Below are positions 9,999 to 16,896 of a stretch of DNA of 43,328 nucleotides, in pieces; positions within the stretch are counted from its first letter, which is position 1, and each line of letters opens with the position of its first letter. The stretch is taken from assembly GCA_002699185.1 (NCBI GenBank), contig PABG01000055.1, positions 1 through 43,328 of the forward strand, read 5' to 3'. The notes beneath the pieces were generated by a model. It did no database searches. It saw nothing but the letters and a program-made list of their open reading frames with translations, and was not told where the DNA came from. The translations under genes were made by a program, and so were the position numbers. The DNA is from Gammaproteobacteria bacterium (lineage in GTDB: Bacteria; Pseudomonadota; Gammaproteobacteria; Thiohalobacterales; Thiohalobacteraceae).

Positions 9999-10817
9999 TT
10001 GCCTGTTATAAAAACAATCCGCGCTAATGGTTGGCGGCAAGGGGCAATTGCGCAGCGATCAGGTAATCTGATTATTGAGCGGGCGTGCGGTGTTGATTTC
10101 GGTGGAGACGGAATCTGGATCGTCGTTACGCAGGATTGCGATATCGTTCATGACTCATTGGAGAATGAGCCGTATGTTGAAGTCCTCTACGCGCGCTTGC
10201 TGGAAAACGAGCCTGATGGAAACTTTGTTTATGCCCGTAACCCTCGCCGCCTGCACATTGCTATAAAAGATAATGGTGCTGAAAGATTTTGCGAGTGTAA
10301 GTCCTCACAACGATTTCTTGTAGCCAAAGAGTTATTGGCGAATGTGCCTCCAGCAGAAGAGGTCATGATTCCACATGATGAGATTGAGGTACTAAGAAAT
10401 TGGCTGGCAGCGCGGTACAAACGGTCTGCTTTCCCTGATGAATTCATGAACCGATTGGGTAAGGCAACAAAAAGAATCAGAAAACTGTTGAGTAAGAGCC
10501 ATCATGCATTAAGCGGCATATATGTGGCTCTGAATACCAAGGAAGAGTTGGATGGTACTCGCGAATATGAATTAGCCATCTATGGAGCCTATCTGGCGGG
10601 ATATGCTCAGGATGCGGCTAAGGTTGCGGAGGCTGAGTCAGTAGTAAATGACTTGGCTATAGCAATAAATGATTGCGATGGTATCTGTGTGGTAGATCAT
10701 TTAACTAGACCTGAAGATAAAATTAGCCTGGATGACTTAAGATATCTCGAGCGTTGGGAGTTTGATTATCTGAGTTTCAAGGATGGCGGAGTAGATGATA
10801 TTGCTCCACAGGTATGA
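9999..10817 (+). CDS. Uncharacterised QDCD-motif protein, third gene of cassette
   Basis: 272 residues starting at TTG 9999, supported by AAAAGG at 9986-9991 and seven bases of spacing; no upstream in-frame ATG fits. The N-terminal third contains GIWIVVTQDCDIVHDSLENE followed by PYVEVLYA (about residues 38-66), a conserved-looking beta-strand/acidic core that may be a metal or catalytic site. The middle is helical and basic (MNRLGKATKRIRKLLSKSHH) and the end acidic. There is no signal peptide or membrane helix. It follows the HTH gene by 15 bases, so the three genes are probably one transcript. I do not recognise the family with confidence and assign no function. Confidence 0.6.
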   Translation: MPVIKTIRANGWRQGAIAQRSGNLIIERACGVDFGGDGIWIVVTQDCDIVHDSLENEPYVEVLYARLLENEPDGNFVYARNPRRLHIAIKDNGAERFCECKSSQRFLVAKELLANVPPAEEVMIPHDEIEVLRNWLAARYKRSAFPDEFMNRLGKATKRIRKLLSKSHHALSGIYVALNTKEELDGTREYELAIYGAYLAGYAQDAAKVAEAESVVNDLAIAINDCDGICVVDHLTRPEDKISLDDLRYLERWEFDYLSFKDGGVDDIAPQV

Positions 10818-11211
10818 AAATTAAAGGAGCAATTGGGGGGGGGCAAGGATGATCGGGGGCACCCATTAGCCGGCTCTAAGTCAAGAGCGAACACTGTCCG
10901 CCACCGCTGTCTGTGGCAGCGGCAAGGTTATGGGTTTTCGGCGGTGCCTGATTGCCGGTCCGGTCCGAACCCGTTTTCTCATGCGCTGGCTACGACCGCG
11001 TCGTGCCTGTCACCGATTTAATGGGTCAGTACCGAAAAGGAGAGGGGTCAGGAGAGGGGTCACAGGAGAGGGGTCAGGTCTTGCAAACCAGCATCAATCA
11101 GCTTCGGGCGGGGTTAAGTCAGGGGGGGGGTAGGATAGAGTCAGCTTTGATTTTTTGATTAATTAAGAATCGATAAAGGCTACACATATTTGGAAGTTTT
11201 AAGGGGGACCT
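10818..11211. other. Gene-free spacer with repeat debris
   Basis: About 390 bases with G-runs (about 10838-10847 and 11121-11130), no supported gene, and the 12-mer array listed separately. The abrupt change from AT-rich cassette to GC-rich DNA with GGGGTCAGG strings suggests a former insertion or recombination site. Confidence 0.45.
11039..11076. repeat. 12-bp tandem repeat, three copies (GGAGAGGGGTCA)
   Basis: Copies at 11039-11050, 11051-11062 and 11065-11076, the last after a 2-base gap, followed by GGTCTTGCA. From memory, GGGGTCAGGTCTTGCA-like strings accompany REP-associated transposase remnants in gammaproteobacteria; no transposase gene is present here. Confidence 0.65.
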
Positions 11212-11841
11212 ATGAGATTAGGTAAGTGGTGTTATCCGGTTTTTGGTTGTGTTTTTGTGGCTGCGTCGGGCTGTTCGTATAACGCGCATGTTGTCAGCAC
11301 CTCATCTGCAGCATCTGAGATACGGCTCGACAAGCATGTGGATGAGAATGTGGCGTATTCGCTGTCATCTGAGTTGGATAATCTTCACAAAGAGGTGAAA
11401 CCGTCCTCATATGTATGTAGCGCGCATAAGTATCCCCTGGAGGCTGGGGCTGCAATACGTGAGTCGATACGCTCGGTGCTCGATCAGGCATTTCTTGAGG
11501 TGTATAGGACTACAAGTCCAGGGGAATCCAGTCCGGGAACCAAGTACCAGCTTAACTTCGATCTAGAAGAATTTCAGCCACGTTTGACATTTTCGCCGGG
11601 ATTTTGGAGTGCAACAATCGACTCCAATGTGGAACTCGTGCTTAAAGTGCGGGTGATGGACAGTAATGGCGATGAGATCATTCGTACGATGGTTTCTGGT
11701 CACGGGTCGGAAAATGGAAGCGGGCAATGTGGTGATGGGTCGAAATACCTGGCTGATGCTACGCAAGAAGCAATCGAAAGAACCTTGGAAAACTTTATAT
11801 ATAAGACGATAAATTCAGACTACTTTGCTTCGGCTGAGTGA
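11212..11841 (+). CDS. Putative lipoprotein, unknown function
   Basis: 209 residues with a lipoprotein signal: a basic start (MRLGKW), a hydrophobic stretch, and lipobox AASGC with Cys21. RBS AAGGGGG lies at about 11201-11207. The mature part contains YPLEAGAAIRESIRSVLDQA (about 76-95), a beta-rich middle (YQLNFDLEEFQPRLTF, VELVLKVRVMDSNGDEI) and a helical tail (ATQEAIERTLENFI). This layout resembles small envelope lipoproteins of the YajG/LptE general type, but I cannot assign it to a family. Base composition is low-GC like the preceding cassette. The next gene, 63 bases on, also encodes a lipoprotein with a GCS lipobox, so the two may work together at the outer membrane. Confidence 0.65.
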   Translation: MRLGKWCYPVFGCVFVAASGCSYNAHVVSTSSAASEIRLDKHVDENVAYSLSSELDNLHKEVKPSSYVCSAHKYPLEAGAAIRESIRSVLDQAFLEVYRTTSPGESSPGTKYQLNFDLEEFQPRLTFSPGFWSATIDSNVELVLKVRVMDSNGDEIIRTMVSGHGSENGSGQCGDGSKYLADATQEAIERTLENFIYKTINSDYFASAE

Positions 11842-11904
11842 TTACTGATGATGTGTTCGAAATAATGGATGATTGTTTACGTCAAGCCTTGATTAAGGTT
11901 GTCT

Positions 11905-12669
11905 ATGGATAACTCGATAATGAAGCGTATTGGGTCAGTGCTGCTGCTCGCGACATTTGTGCTCACGGGCTGTTCGGGGTATAGCGAGCGGGTTTCTCCG
12001 ATTGAACTGCCGAGTGCTTCAGCGAATCGAGTGGAGGTGAATGGCGCCCAAATCTCGGCGACGGTGTATCTCGACAAGGATGTTGCAAGTTCTGTTTTTG
12101 GTTTTGATGTTCGAGGAGCAGGGCTTATTCCTGTCAGGCTCGTGATCGATAATCAATCTGAATCTCCATTGAGGTTGATCCCTCAGCAAACATTCCTTAT
12201 TGATGCCCAGGACCGGGCATGGCCTATTTTGGAGGCTGAAGCGGCTGCGGAAAGAGTGAGGGCGCATGTTGATGTGGCAGAAACTGTTAAGGGAACCACG
12301 AAACCTGCATTGTTGCTTGGCGGGGCAGGTGCGCTGGCCGGATTCGCGATTGGAGTGGTAACAGGTGAGGATATTGGGTCAAGTGTGGCAAAAGGTGCGG
12401 CGGTTGGGGCATCATCCGGCGCCATTGTCGGTGGCGCAAAGAATTATGCAGAGATAGAAGGGCGTGTGAGGCAGGATATGCGCGATAAATCGCTTGAAAA
12501 TAGACAGGTCGCAAGTGGCGATCTTGCGTATGGCTACCTCTTTTTTCCTGGCGACAATGAGGCGCAATCTGCTCAAGGAGTAAGACTGACTTTTGAGTTG
12601 GGCGCAGAGAGACACGTAAGGAATATAATTTTGAATCAGGGTCGAATTAAAGGGGTCGGTGACAACTGA
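11905..12669 (+). CDS. Putative lipoprotein with glycine-zipper segment
   Basis: 254 residues from ATG 11905, chosen because AAGG at 11895-11898 is well spaced from it and too close to the TTG at 11899. Signal peptide with lipobox LTGC (about residues 20-23). The mature part starts with a beta-rich domain (VRLVIDNQSESPLRL) and then a Gly/Ala zipper, LLGGAGALAGFAIGVV and VAKGAAVGASSGAIVGG (about 135-180), as seen in proteins that insert in or span membranes. The C-terminal part contains GYLFFPGD and ends in a beta strand. The last six codons and stop (KGVGDN) lie inside a dispersed repeat motif at 12655-12670 that recurs at 14162, so the native C-terminus may have been replaced. Confidence 0.65.
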   Translation: MDNSIMKRIGSVLLLATFVLTGCSGYSERVSPIELPSASANRVEVNGAQISATVYLDKDVASSVFGFDVRGAGLIPVRLVIDNQSESPLRLIPQQTFLIDAQDRAWPILEAEAAAERVRAHVDVAETVKGTTKPALLLGGAGALAGFAIGVVTGEDIGSSVAKGAAVGASSGAIVGGAKNYAEIEGRVRQDMRDKSLENRQVASGDLAYGYLFFPGDNEAQSAQGVRLTFELGAERHVRNIILNQGRIKGVGDN

Positions 12670-12703
12670 GTATTATTCGCGCTTCTGTTTGTCACAGCCC
12701 CTT
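12648..12703 (+). terminator. Possible terminator overlapping lipoprotein stop
   Basis: Imperfect hairpin with outer pairing of the AAAGGGG near 12649-12655 and the CCCCTTT near 12698-12704, and inner TGACA/TGTCA pairing, followed by ATT. The left arm carries GTCGGTGACAACTGAG (12655-12670), identical to 14162-14177 in another terminator-like hairpin. Confidence 0.4.
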
Positions 12704-12824
12704 TATTCCCGCCTAATCGGATCTGTTCCCTCCCGCGGTCCGATGGGGTTGAACTCAGCCTGACCGGCTGACAGAGAGTGGGGCATTGTCGTCACCCCGG
12801 CATCAACGCATTGTGTAATCCCGC

Positions 12825-12859
12825 TTGACTAGACTGACCGGTCAACTATACTGCCTCTC
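12825..12859 (+). promoter_or_regulatory. TetR-gene promoter with operator in the spacer
   Basis: TTGACT at 12825-12830, a 16-base spacer, and TATACT at 12847-12852. The spacer holds the palindrome TGACCGGTCA (12835-12844), a likely TetR operator. The predicted transcription start is at about 12859-12860, at the A of the ATG itself, so the mRNA would be leaderless. Confidence 0.75.
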
Positions 12860-13462
12860 ATGGCGACGCAATCCGACACCTACACCCGTATCCTGGAGGC
12901 GGCACGCGATCTCATTTACGCGAGCAGCTATGCCGAGGTAGGGGTGCAGGCCATTTGCCAGAAGGCCCAGGTCAAAAAGGGCAGTTTCTACCACTTCTTC
13001 AAGAGTAAACAAGAACTTACAATTGCGGTGATCGATAACTTCTACGAGGGCTTCAAGGACAGCATCATCCGCGAGGCCTTCAGTGCCGCGCTGCCGCCCG
13101 AGGAGCGGTTCCAGAAACTGTTCGAGCTGACCATTGCCCGCCAGGAGCAGATCCATCAGCAGACCGGCCATGTCCTCGGCTGTCCATTCGGCAACCTGGC
13201 CACCGAGATGGCGACCAGCGACGAGGTGATCCGCACCAAGATCGATGGCCTGTTTACCCGGCTGCAACGGTTGATCCGCGACACGCTGCAGGAGGCGGTG
13301 GAGCGGGGCGAGTTGGAGGACATCGATGTGGATGCCACCGCCGAAGCCATGTTTGCGTACTTCGAGGGTCTGATGATCCTCGCCAAGACCAGAAACGACC
13401 CGGGCGTACTGCGCAAGCTGCTGCCCGCCACCGCCCGTATCCGTATCCCCAAAACCCACTGA
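12860..13462 (+). CDS. TetR/AcrR family transcriptional regulator
   Basis: 200 residues. The N-terminal TetR HTH domain (about 1-58) is clear: RILEAARDLIYASSYAEVGV, then QAICQKAQVKKGSFYHFFKSK, where the KGSFYHFFKSKQEL recognition-helix region is diagnostic. The ligand-binding part contains QTGHVLGCPFGNLATEMA (about 99-116), typical of the TetR_C_11/YdhM-like group that often senses electrophiles or aromatic compounds. It probably represses itself and the downstream CMD-like gene, since both promoters carry the same 14-base GACCGGTCAACTAT string. There is no Shine-Dalgarno sequence; translation likely starts on a leaderless transcript. Confidence 0.93.
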   Translation: MATQSDTYTRILEAARDLIYASSYAEVGVQAICQKAQVKKGSFYHFFKSKQELTIAVIDNFYEGFKDSIIREAFSAALPPEERFQKLFELTIARQEQIHQQTGHVLGCPFGNLATEMATSDEVIRTKIDGLFTRLQRLIRDTLQEAVERGELEDIDVDATAEAMFAYFEGLMILAKTRNDPGVLRKLLPATARIRIPKTH

Positions 13463-13508
13463 CCCAGGGAGGCCGATCATGCACCGGACCAGGATCTGAC
13501 TTCGCCCA

Positions 13509-13535
13509 TTGCTTTACCGACCGGTCAACTATTTA
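13509..13535 (+). promoter_or_regulatory. Operator/promoter of CMD-like gene
   Basis: GACCGGTCAACTAT at 13519-13532 repeats the string at 12836-12849 in the TetR promoter. It lies between a weak TTGCTT (13509-13514) and TATTTA (13530-13535), so bound TetR would block polymerase. RBS AGGAGA follows at 13542-13547. Confidence 0.65.
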
Positions 13536-13554
13536 AACCACAGGAGACAACAAC

Positions 13555-14127
13555 ATGCAGCAAACCGTATCCACATCAAACCACAAGCCGTTGCTGGTAC
13601 CCAGGATCCCCGAGGGGGACGAGGCCATGGTCGACGGGATTCTCAAAAATATTGAAGACTACGTCGGCTATGTGCCTGACGGCCTGCGCCTCTACAGCAT
13701 CAGCCCTCCGCTGCTGGAGAACCATGTGCGCAATATTGTTTACTTCAACATGGGTGGAACCACGCTGCCGCGTCCGCTGTGCACCATGATCCGTTATCTG
13801 GTGTCCTGGCATGCCGGCTGCAGTTTCTGCATCGACCTGAACGAGGCCTTTATGCTCGATATGGATTACTCGCTGGAGGAAGTGCGCGCCGCGCGTGACA
13901 ACCCGGACGTAGCCCCGCTGGCGGAAAGGGAGCGGGTCTTGTTGAAGTTTGCCGTGCGCGCGGTCGACGACCCCGGAAGCATCAGTGAGGCCGACATGGA
14001 GGAAGTTCGCAATCACGGCTGGACGGATCGGGAGATCTTCGATGCCGTCGCTCAGGCCGCGGGCAACCGCTCGTTCAATATCATGCTGCGGACCTTCAAG
14101 GTCGAGCATCAGGGCGACCTGAGTTAA
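13555..14127 (+). CDS. Carboxymuconolactone decarboxylase / AhpD-like protein
   Basis: 190 residues of the CMD/AhpD helical fold. The redox motif is SWHAGCSFCIDLNEA, with Cys89 and Cys92 (CxxC). The canonical AhpD signature is CxxCxxxH; here the His position is Asn96, so proton relay may differ. Family members are small peroxidase-type or decarboxylase enzymes acting on peroxides or ring-opened aromatics. A good RBS (CAGGAGA) precedes the ATG. Its promoter shares an operator with the upstream TetR gene, so expression is probably induced by the regulator's ligand. The substrate cannot be named from sequence. Confidence 0.83.
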   Translation: MQQTVSTSNHKPLLVPRIPEGDEAMVDGILKNIEDYVGYVPDGLRLYSISPPLLENHVRNIVYFNMGGTTLPRPLCTMIRYLVSWHAGCSFCIDLNEAFMLDMDYSLEEVRAARDNPDVAPLAERERVLLKFAVRAVDDPGSISEADMEEVRNHGWTDREIFDAVAQAAGNRSFNIMLRTFKVEHQGDLS

Positions 14128-14154
14128 CCGGCTGGATGTCGGTTAGATCTGAAG

Positions 14155-14214
14155 GGGGGCGGTCGGTGACAACTGAGAAAAATAGGTGTTGTCAGTTGTC
14201 ATCGCCCCCTTTTT
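14155..14214 (+). terminator. Rho-independent terminator built on a repeat motif
   Basis: Stem of GGGGGCG (14155-14161) with CGCCCCC (14203-14209) and TGACAACTGA (14167-14176) with TCAGTTGTCA (14192-14201), followed by five Ts. It lies 27 bases after the CMD-like gene. The left arm matches 12655-12670. Confidence 0.75.
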
Positions 14215-14436
14215 GGTCTACTTATTTTACTGAGGAAAATCCGTTCGAGAGGCGCAAGGACGTTGCCAGCGACAACGGGCAATCGTTGCGCTCGGTTGTG
14301 AATAAGGCGCCTTGTGCGGGGCCGAAATCCAGCTGGTGCCTTTCCTCGGGTCACTGCATCAGTGTAGAGTGACTGCGTGTGGCCGCGAAATGCTCGGGTT
14401 GTTGCTAGGGAACCTCTGATTTATTCGCCTTTCCTC
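14215..14436. other. Gene-free spacer
   Basis: The part of the 14128-14586 gap between the terminator and the CGTCATTGCGAG repeat. No convincing coding frame, RNA gene or promoter is visible. Confidence 0.4.
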
Positions 14437-14522
14437 GTCATTGCGAGCGTAGCGAAGCAATCTCATACAGCAGAATCAATCGGTTGGAGATTGCCACGGC
14501 GCTGCGCGCCTCGCAATGACGA
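14437..14522. repeat. CGTCATTGCGAG palindromic repeat, copy 2
   Basis: Nearly the same 86-bp sequence as 2466-2551: it begins CGTCATTGCGAGCGTAGCG and ends CGCCTCGCAATGACG, with a few substitutions in the middle. Both ends are complementary, so it can form a cruciform or RNA hairpin. It lies near the 3' end of ubiA. Confidence 0.88.
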
Positions 14523-14586
14523 ATAAATCAGAGGGTTCTAAAGAGTTTGTTCTTGGCCCCTTGGCGCCCTGGCGGCTCAACTCATA

Positions 14587-15456
14587 TCACCCGGCAAAGG
14601 ACTGGTTCAGGTAATCCAGCACCAGCCCGGCGAACACCACCCCCCCGAACCAGTTGTTGTTGAGGAAGGCACGGAAGCAGCCATCGCGGTCGCGATTGCG
14701 GATCAGATACTGCTGGTACAGGGCCAGCGCCGCGGCCACCGCCAGGCCGAGATAGTAATACAGTCCCAGCTGCGCCATGCCGCCGATCAGCCCCAGTCCC
14801 AGCAACACCAGCAGCTGCAGCATACCGATGATCAGCCGGTCGGCCTCGCCGAACAGGATGGCGGTGGATTTCACCCCGATCTTCAGGTCATCGTCGCGGT
14901 CGACCATGGCGTACTGGGTGTCATAGACCGTGGCCCAGAGGATATTGACCAGGAACAGCAGCCAGACCAGCCGCGGCAGTTCGCCGGTCTGGGCAGCAAA
15001 GGCCATGGGGATGCCCCAGCCGAAGGCCGCGCCCAGCACCAGCTGCGGCAGGTGGGTGAAACGCTTGCTGAAGGGATAGATCGCCGCCAGCACCGCCCCC
15101 ACGAAGGCCAGCTTGATGGTCAGCGGGTTCAGCTGCAGCACCAGGGCAAAGGCGATCAGGCACAGCACGGCGAACAACACCAGCGCCTCGCGCGGACTCA
15201 CCCTGCCGCTGGCGATGGGCCGCTCGCGGGTGCGCTTCACATGGGGATCGAAGTCGCGATCGGCATAGTCGTTGATGACACAGCCGGCCGAGCGCATCAA
15301 CACCACCCCGGCGACGAACACGGCCAGCACCTTCGGGTCGGGGAACCCCTCCGCGGCCAGCCACAGCGCCCACAGGGTCGGCCACAGCAGCAGCAGGGTG
15401 CCGATGGGCCGGTGCAGGCGGGCGAGCAGGTAGTACTGGTAGAAACGGTCAAACAT
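14587..15456 (-). CDS. ubiA: 4-hydroxybenzoate polyprenyltransferase UbiA
   Basis: 289 residues from ATG 15456 ([19 protein letters not shown]); the upstream extension to 15498 is not family-like. Integral inner-membrane enzyme with about eight to nine hydrophobic helices. Both Asp-rich motifs are present: NDYADRDFD (about residues 68-76) and [12 protein letters not shown] (about 190-201), which bind Mg-polyprenyl diphosphate. It attaches the isoprenoid tail to 4-hydroxybenzoate in ubiquinone synthesis. The usual neighbour ubiC is not in view. The start is followed upstream by a palindromic repeat and the IS110 element, so its promoter region may have been altered by insertion. Confidence 0.96.
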   Translation of the reverse strand: MFDRFYQYYLLARLHRPIGTLLLLWPTLWALWLAAEGFPDPKVLAVFVAGVVLMRSAGCVINDYADRDFDPHVKRTRERPIASGRVSPREALVLFAVLCLIAFALVLQLNPLTIKLAFVGAVLAAIYPFSKRFTHLPQLVLGAAFGWGIPMAFAAQTGELPRLVWLLFLVNILWATVYDTQYAMVDRDDDLKIGVKSTAILFGEADRLIIGMLQLLVLLGLGLIGGMAQLGLYYYLGLAVAAALALYQQYLIRNRDRDGCFRAFLNNNWFGGVVFAGLVLDYLNQSFAG

Positions 15457-15522
15457 TGAACAGGCTCTAGCACCGAGGAAAGACAAAGCATGCCACAACG
15501 CTCAGGCCGCGTTGAGCCGCGC

Positions 15523-15598
15523 AGGATGGGTGGAGGCGCCGTGCGCCGCAACCCATCGCCCGGCGCAGTGCTGATGGGTTGCGCTTCGCTCCACCCAT
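15523..15598. repeat. GGATGGGTGG palindromic repeat, copy 2
   Basis: Starts AGGATGGGTGGAGGCG and ends GCTCCACCCATCCT; same family as 43-124, with the central arms exchanged in orientation. It lies immediately left of the IS110-family element. Confidence 0.8.
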
Positions 15599-15605
15599 CC
15601 TTGTA

Positions 15606-15786
15606 TCTCTCCAGATGAGCTGCTTAGCTATCAGTTCATCGCCCGGTGGGGTTGATCTGGCACCCATCCTGAGGCCTTGAGCCTGTGACGTAGATTCAGG
15701 CCCCCACCGATTCTCTTGAAACTGAATGGTATCGGAGTCCCTCCCTGAGGGGGAGTGAGGCTGAATGTACAAGGGGAGTGGAGAGA
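15606..15786 (+). ncRNA. Candidate IS110 bridge-RNA region (left end)
   Basis: About 180 non-coding bases upstream of an IS110-family transposase, the place and size where IS110-group elements encode their bridge RNA. Structured: an 8-bp perfect stem CGGTGGGG (15644-15651) with CCCCACCG (15702-15709) encloses a possible internal loop, and a second hairpin CTCCC/GGGAG lies near 15738-15755. The guide loops could not be assigned by eye, and the element ends are not fixed. The short right flank fits the IS110 rather than IS1111 layout. Confidence 0.45.
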
Positions 15787-16770
15787 ATGAAAGCGGTTAT
15801 CGGCATTGACGTGAGCAAGCACAAACTCGATTGCCTGTGGCTGCGCGACAGCGAGACCCGCAAGGCCAAGGTCAAGGTTCACCCCAACACGCCGGCGGGC
15901 CACCGCCAGCTGCTGGCCTGGGTCGAGCACCAGACCGGCAGGTCGGTGCGCGAGTGCCGGTTCGTGCTGGAGGCCACGGGGGTCTACCACCAGCGCCTGG
16001 CCTATGCACTGCATGAGGCAGGGGCGGAGGTGGCCGTGCTCAACCCGGCCCAGGTGCGGGACTATGCCCGGGGCCTGGCGGTACGCACCAAGAACGACCG
16101 CAAGGATGCGATGGTGCTGGCGCTCTACGGGGCCAAGGAGACGGTGCGGCGCTGGCAGCCCGAGCCCGAGCCGGTGCGCCAGCTCAAGGGGCTGCTGGCG
16201 CGGCTCGAGGCGTTGGAGGCGGACATCCGGCGCGAGCACAATCGCCTGGAGAAGGCCCGGGTCGGCGGGAGCGCGGCGGCGGTCATCGAGTCCATCGAGA
16301 AGGTGCTGCGCCAACTCGAGCAGGAGAAGGCGCGGGTGGAGCGGCTGATCGATGAGCACATCGACAAGCACCCGCCGCTCAAGCACGACCAGCAGTTGCT
16401 GGAGACGATCCCGGGGGTCGGCAAGGTCCTGAGCCGCCACATGCTGAGCGTGTTCCGCGCCCGCGACTTCGACAACGCCGGGCAGATGGCCGCCTTCCTG
16501 GGGGTCGTACCGGTCGAGCATAGCTCCGGGACCAGTGTGCGCAAGCCGCCCCGGCTGTCCAAGGCGGGCAGCGCCAGGCTGCGGGCCAAGCTCTACCTGC
16601 CGGCCGTGGTGGCCGCACAGCACAACCCCACTGCCAGGGCGGTGTATGAGCGGCTACTCAAACGAGGCAAGGCCAAAATGGCGGCCATCGGCGCGGTCAT
16701 GCGCAAGCTGGTGCACATCTGTTACGGGGTGCTCAAGCACCAGAAGGCTTACGCCCCACAAGCGGCCTGA
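15787..16770 (+). mobile_element. IS110-family transposase (DEDD recombinase)
   Basis: 327 residues from ATG 15787; AAGGGGAG (15771-15778) is the RBS, and the GTG at 15778 overlaps it. The N-terminal RuvC-like DEDD domain has VIGIDVSKHKLDCLW (Asp about residue 7), the LEATGVYHQ Glu (about 62), and TKNDRKDAMVLA (Asp pair about 105). A coiled linker (about 140-195) leads to the C-terminal Transposase_20 domain with LETIPGVGKVLSRHML and VEHSSGTSVRKPPRLSKAGS, which contains the candidate catalytic Ser. The frame is intact, so the element may be active. It sits beside palindromic repeats, and IS110 elements often target such sequences. GC content matches the host. Confidence 0.93.
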
Positions 16771-16803
16771 CGGGCGCTTGTGGGGGTAAGGGAGAGATGG
16801 TAT

Positions 16804-16896
16804 CTACGTCTTCAGGCAGCGTTCCCATCGCTGCACGGCGCGGTAAATGATGGGTTACGGCGCAGTGCGTCTCCACCCATCCTATGTCTTCAGGCA
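16804..16896. repeat. Direct repeats flanking a partial GGATGGGTGG element
   Basis: CTACGTCTTCAGGCA (16804-16818) and CTATGTCTTCAGGCA (16882-16896) differ at one base and bracket 63 bp that end in the right half of the GGATGGGTGG family (GATGGGTTACGGCGC to CCACCCATC). The right copy is the 3' end of the LysR gene. This looks like a target duplication of a small insertion. Confidence 0.65.

Noticed and set aside
14136-14372. 78-codon frame after the CMD-like gene
   Set aside because: It crosses a terminator hairpin and has no RBS or recognisable protein features.
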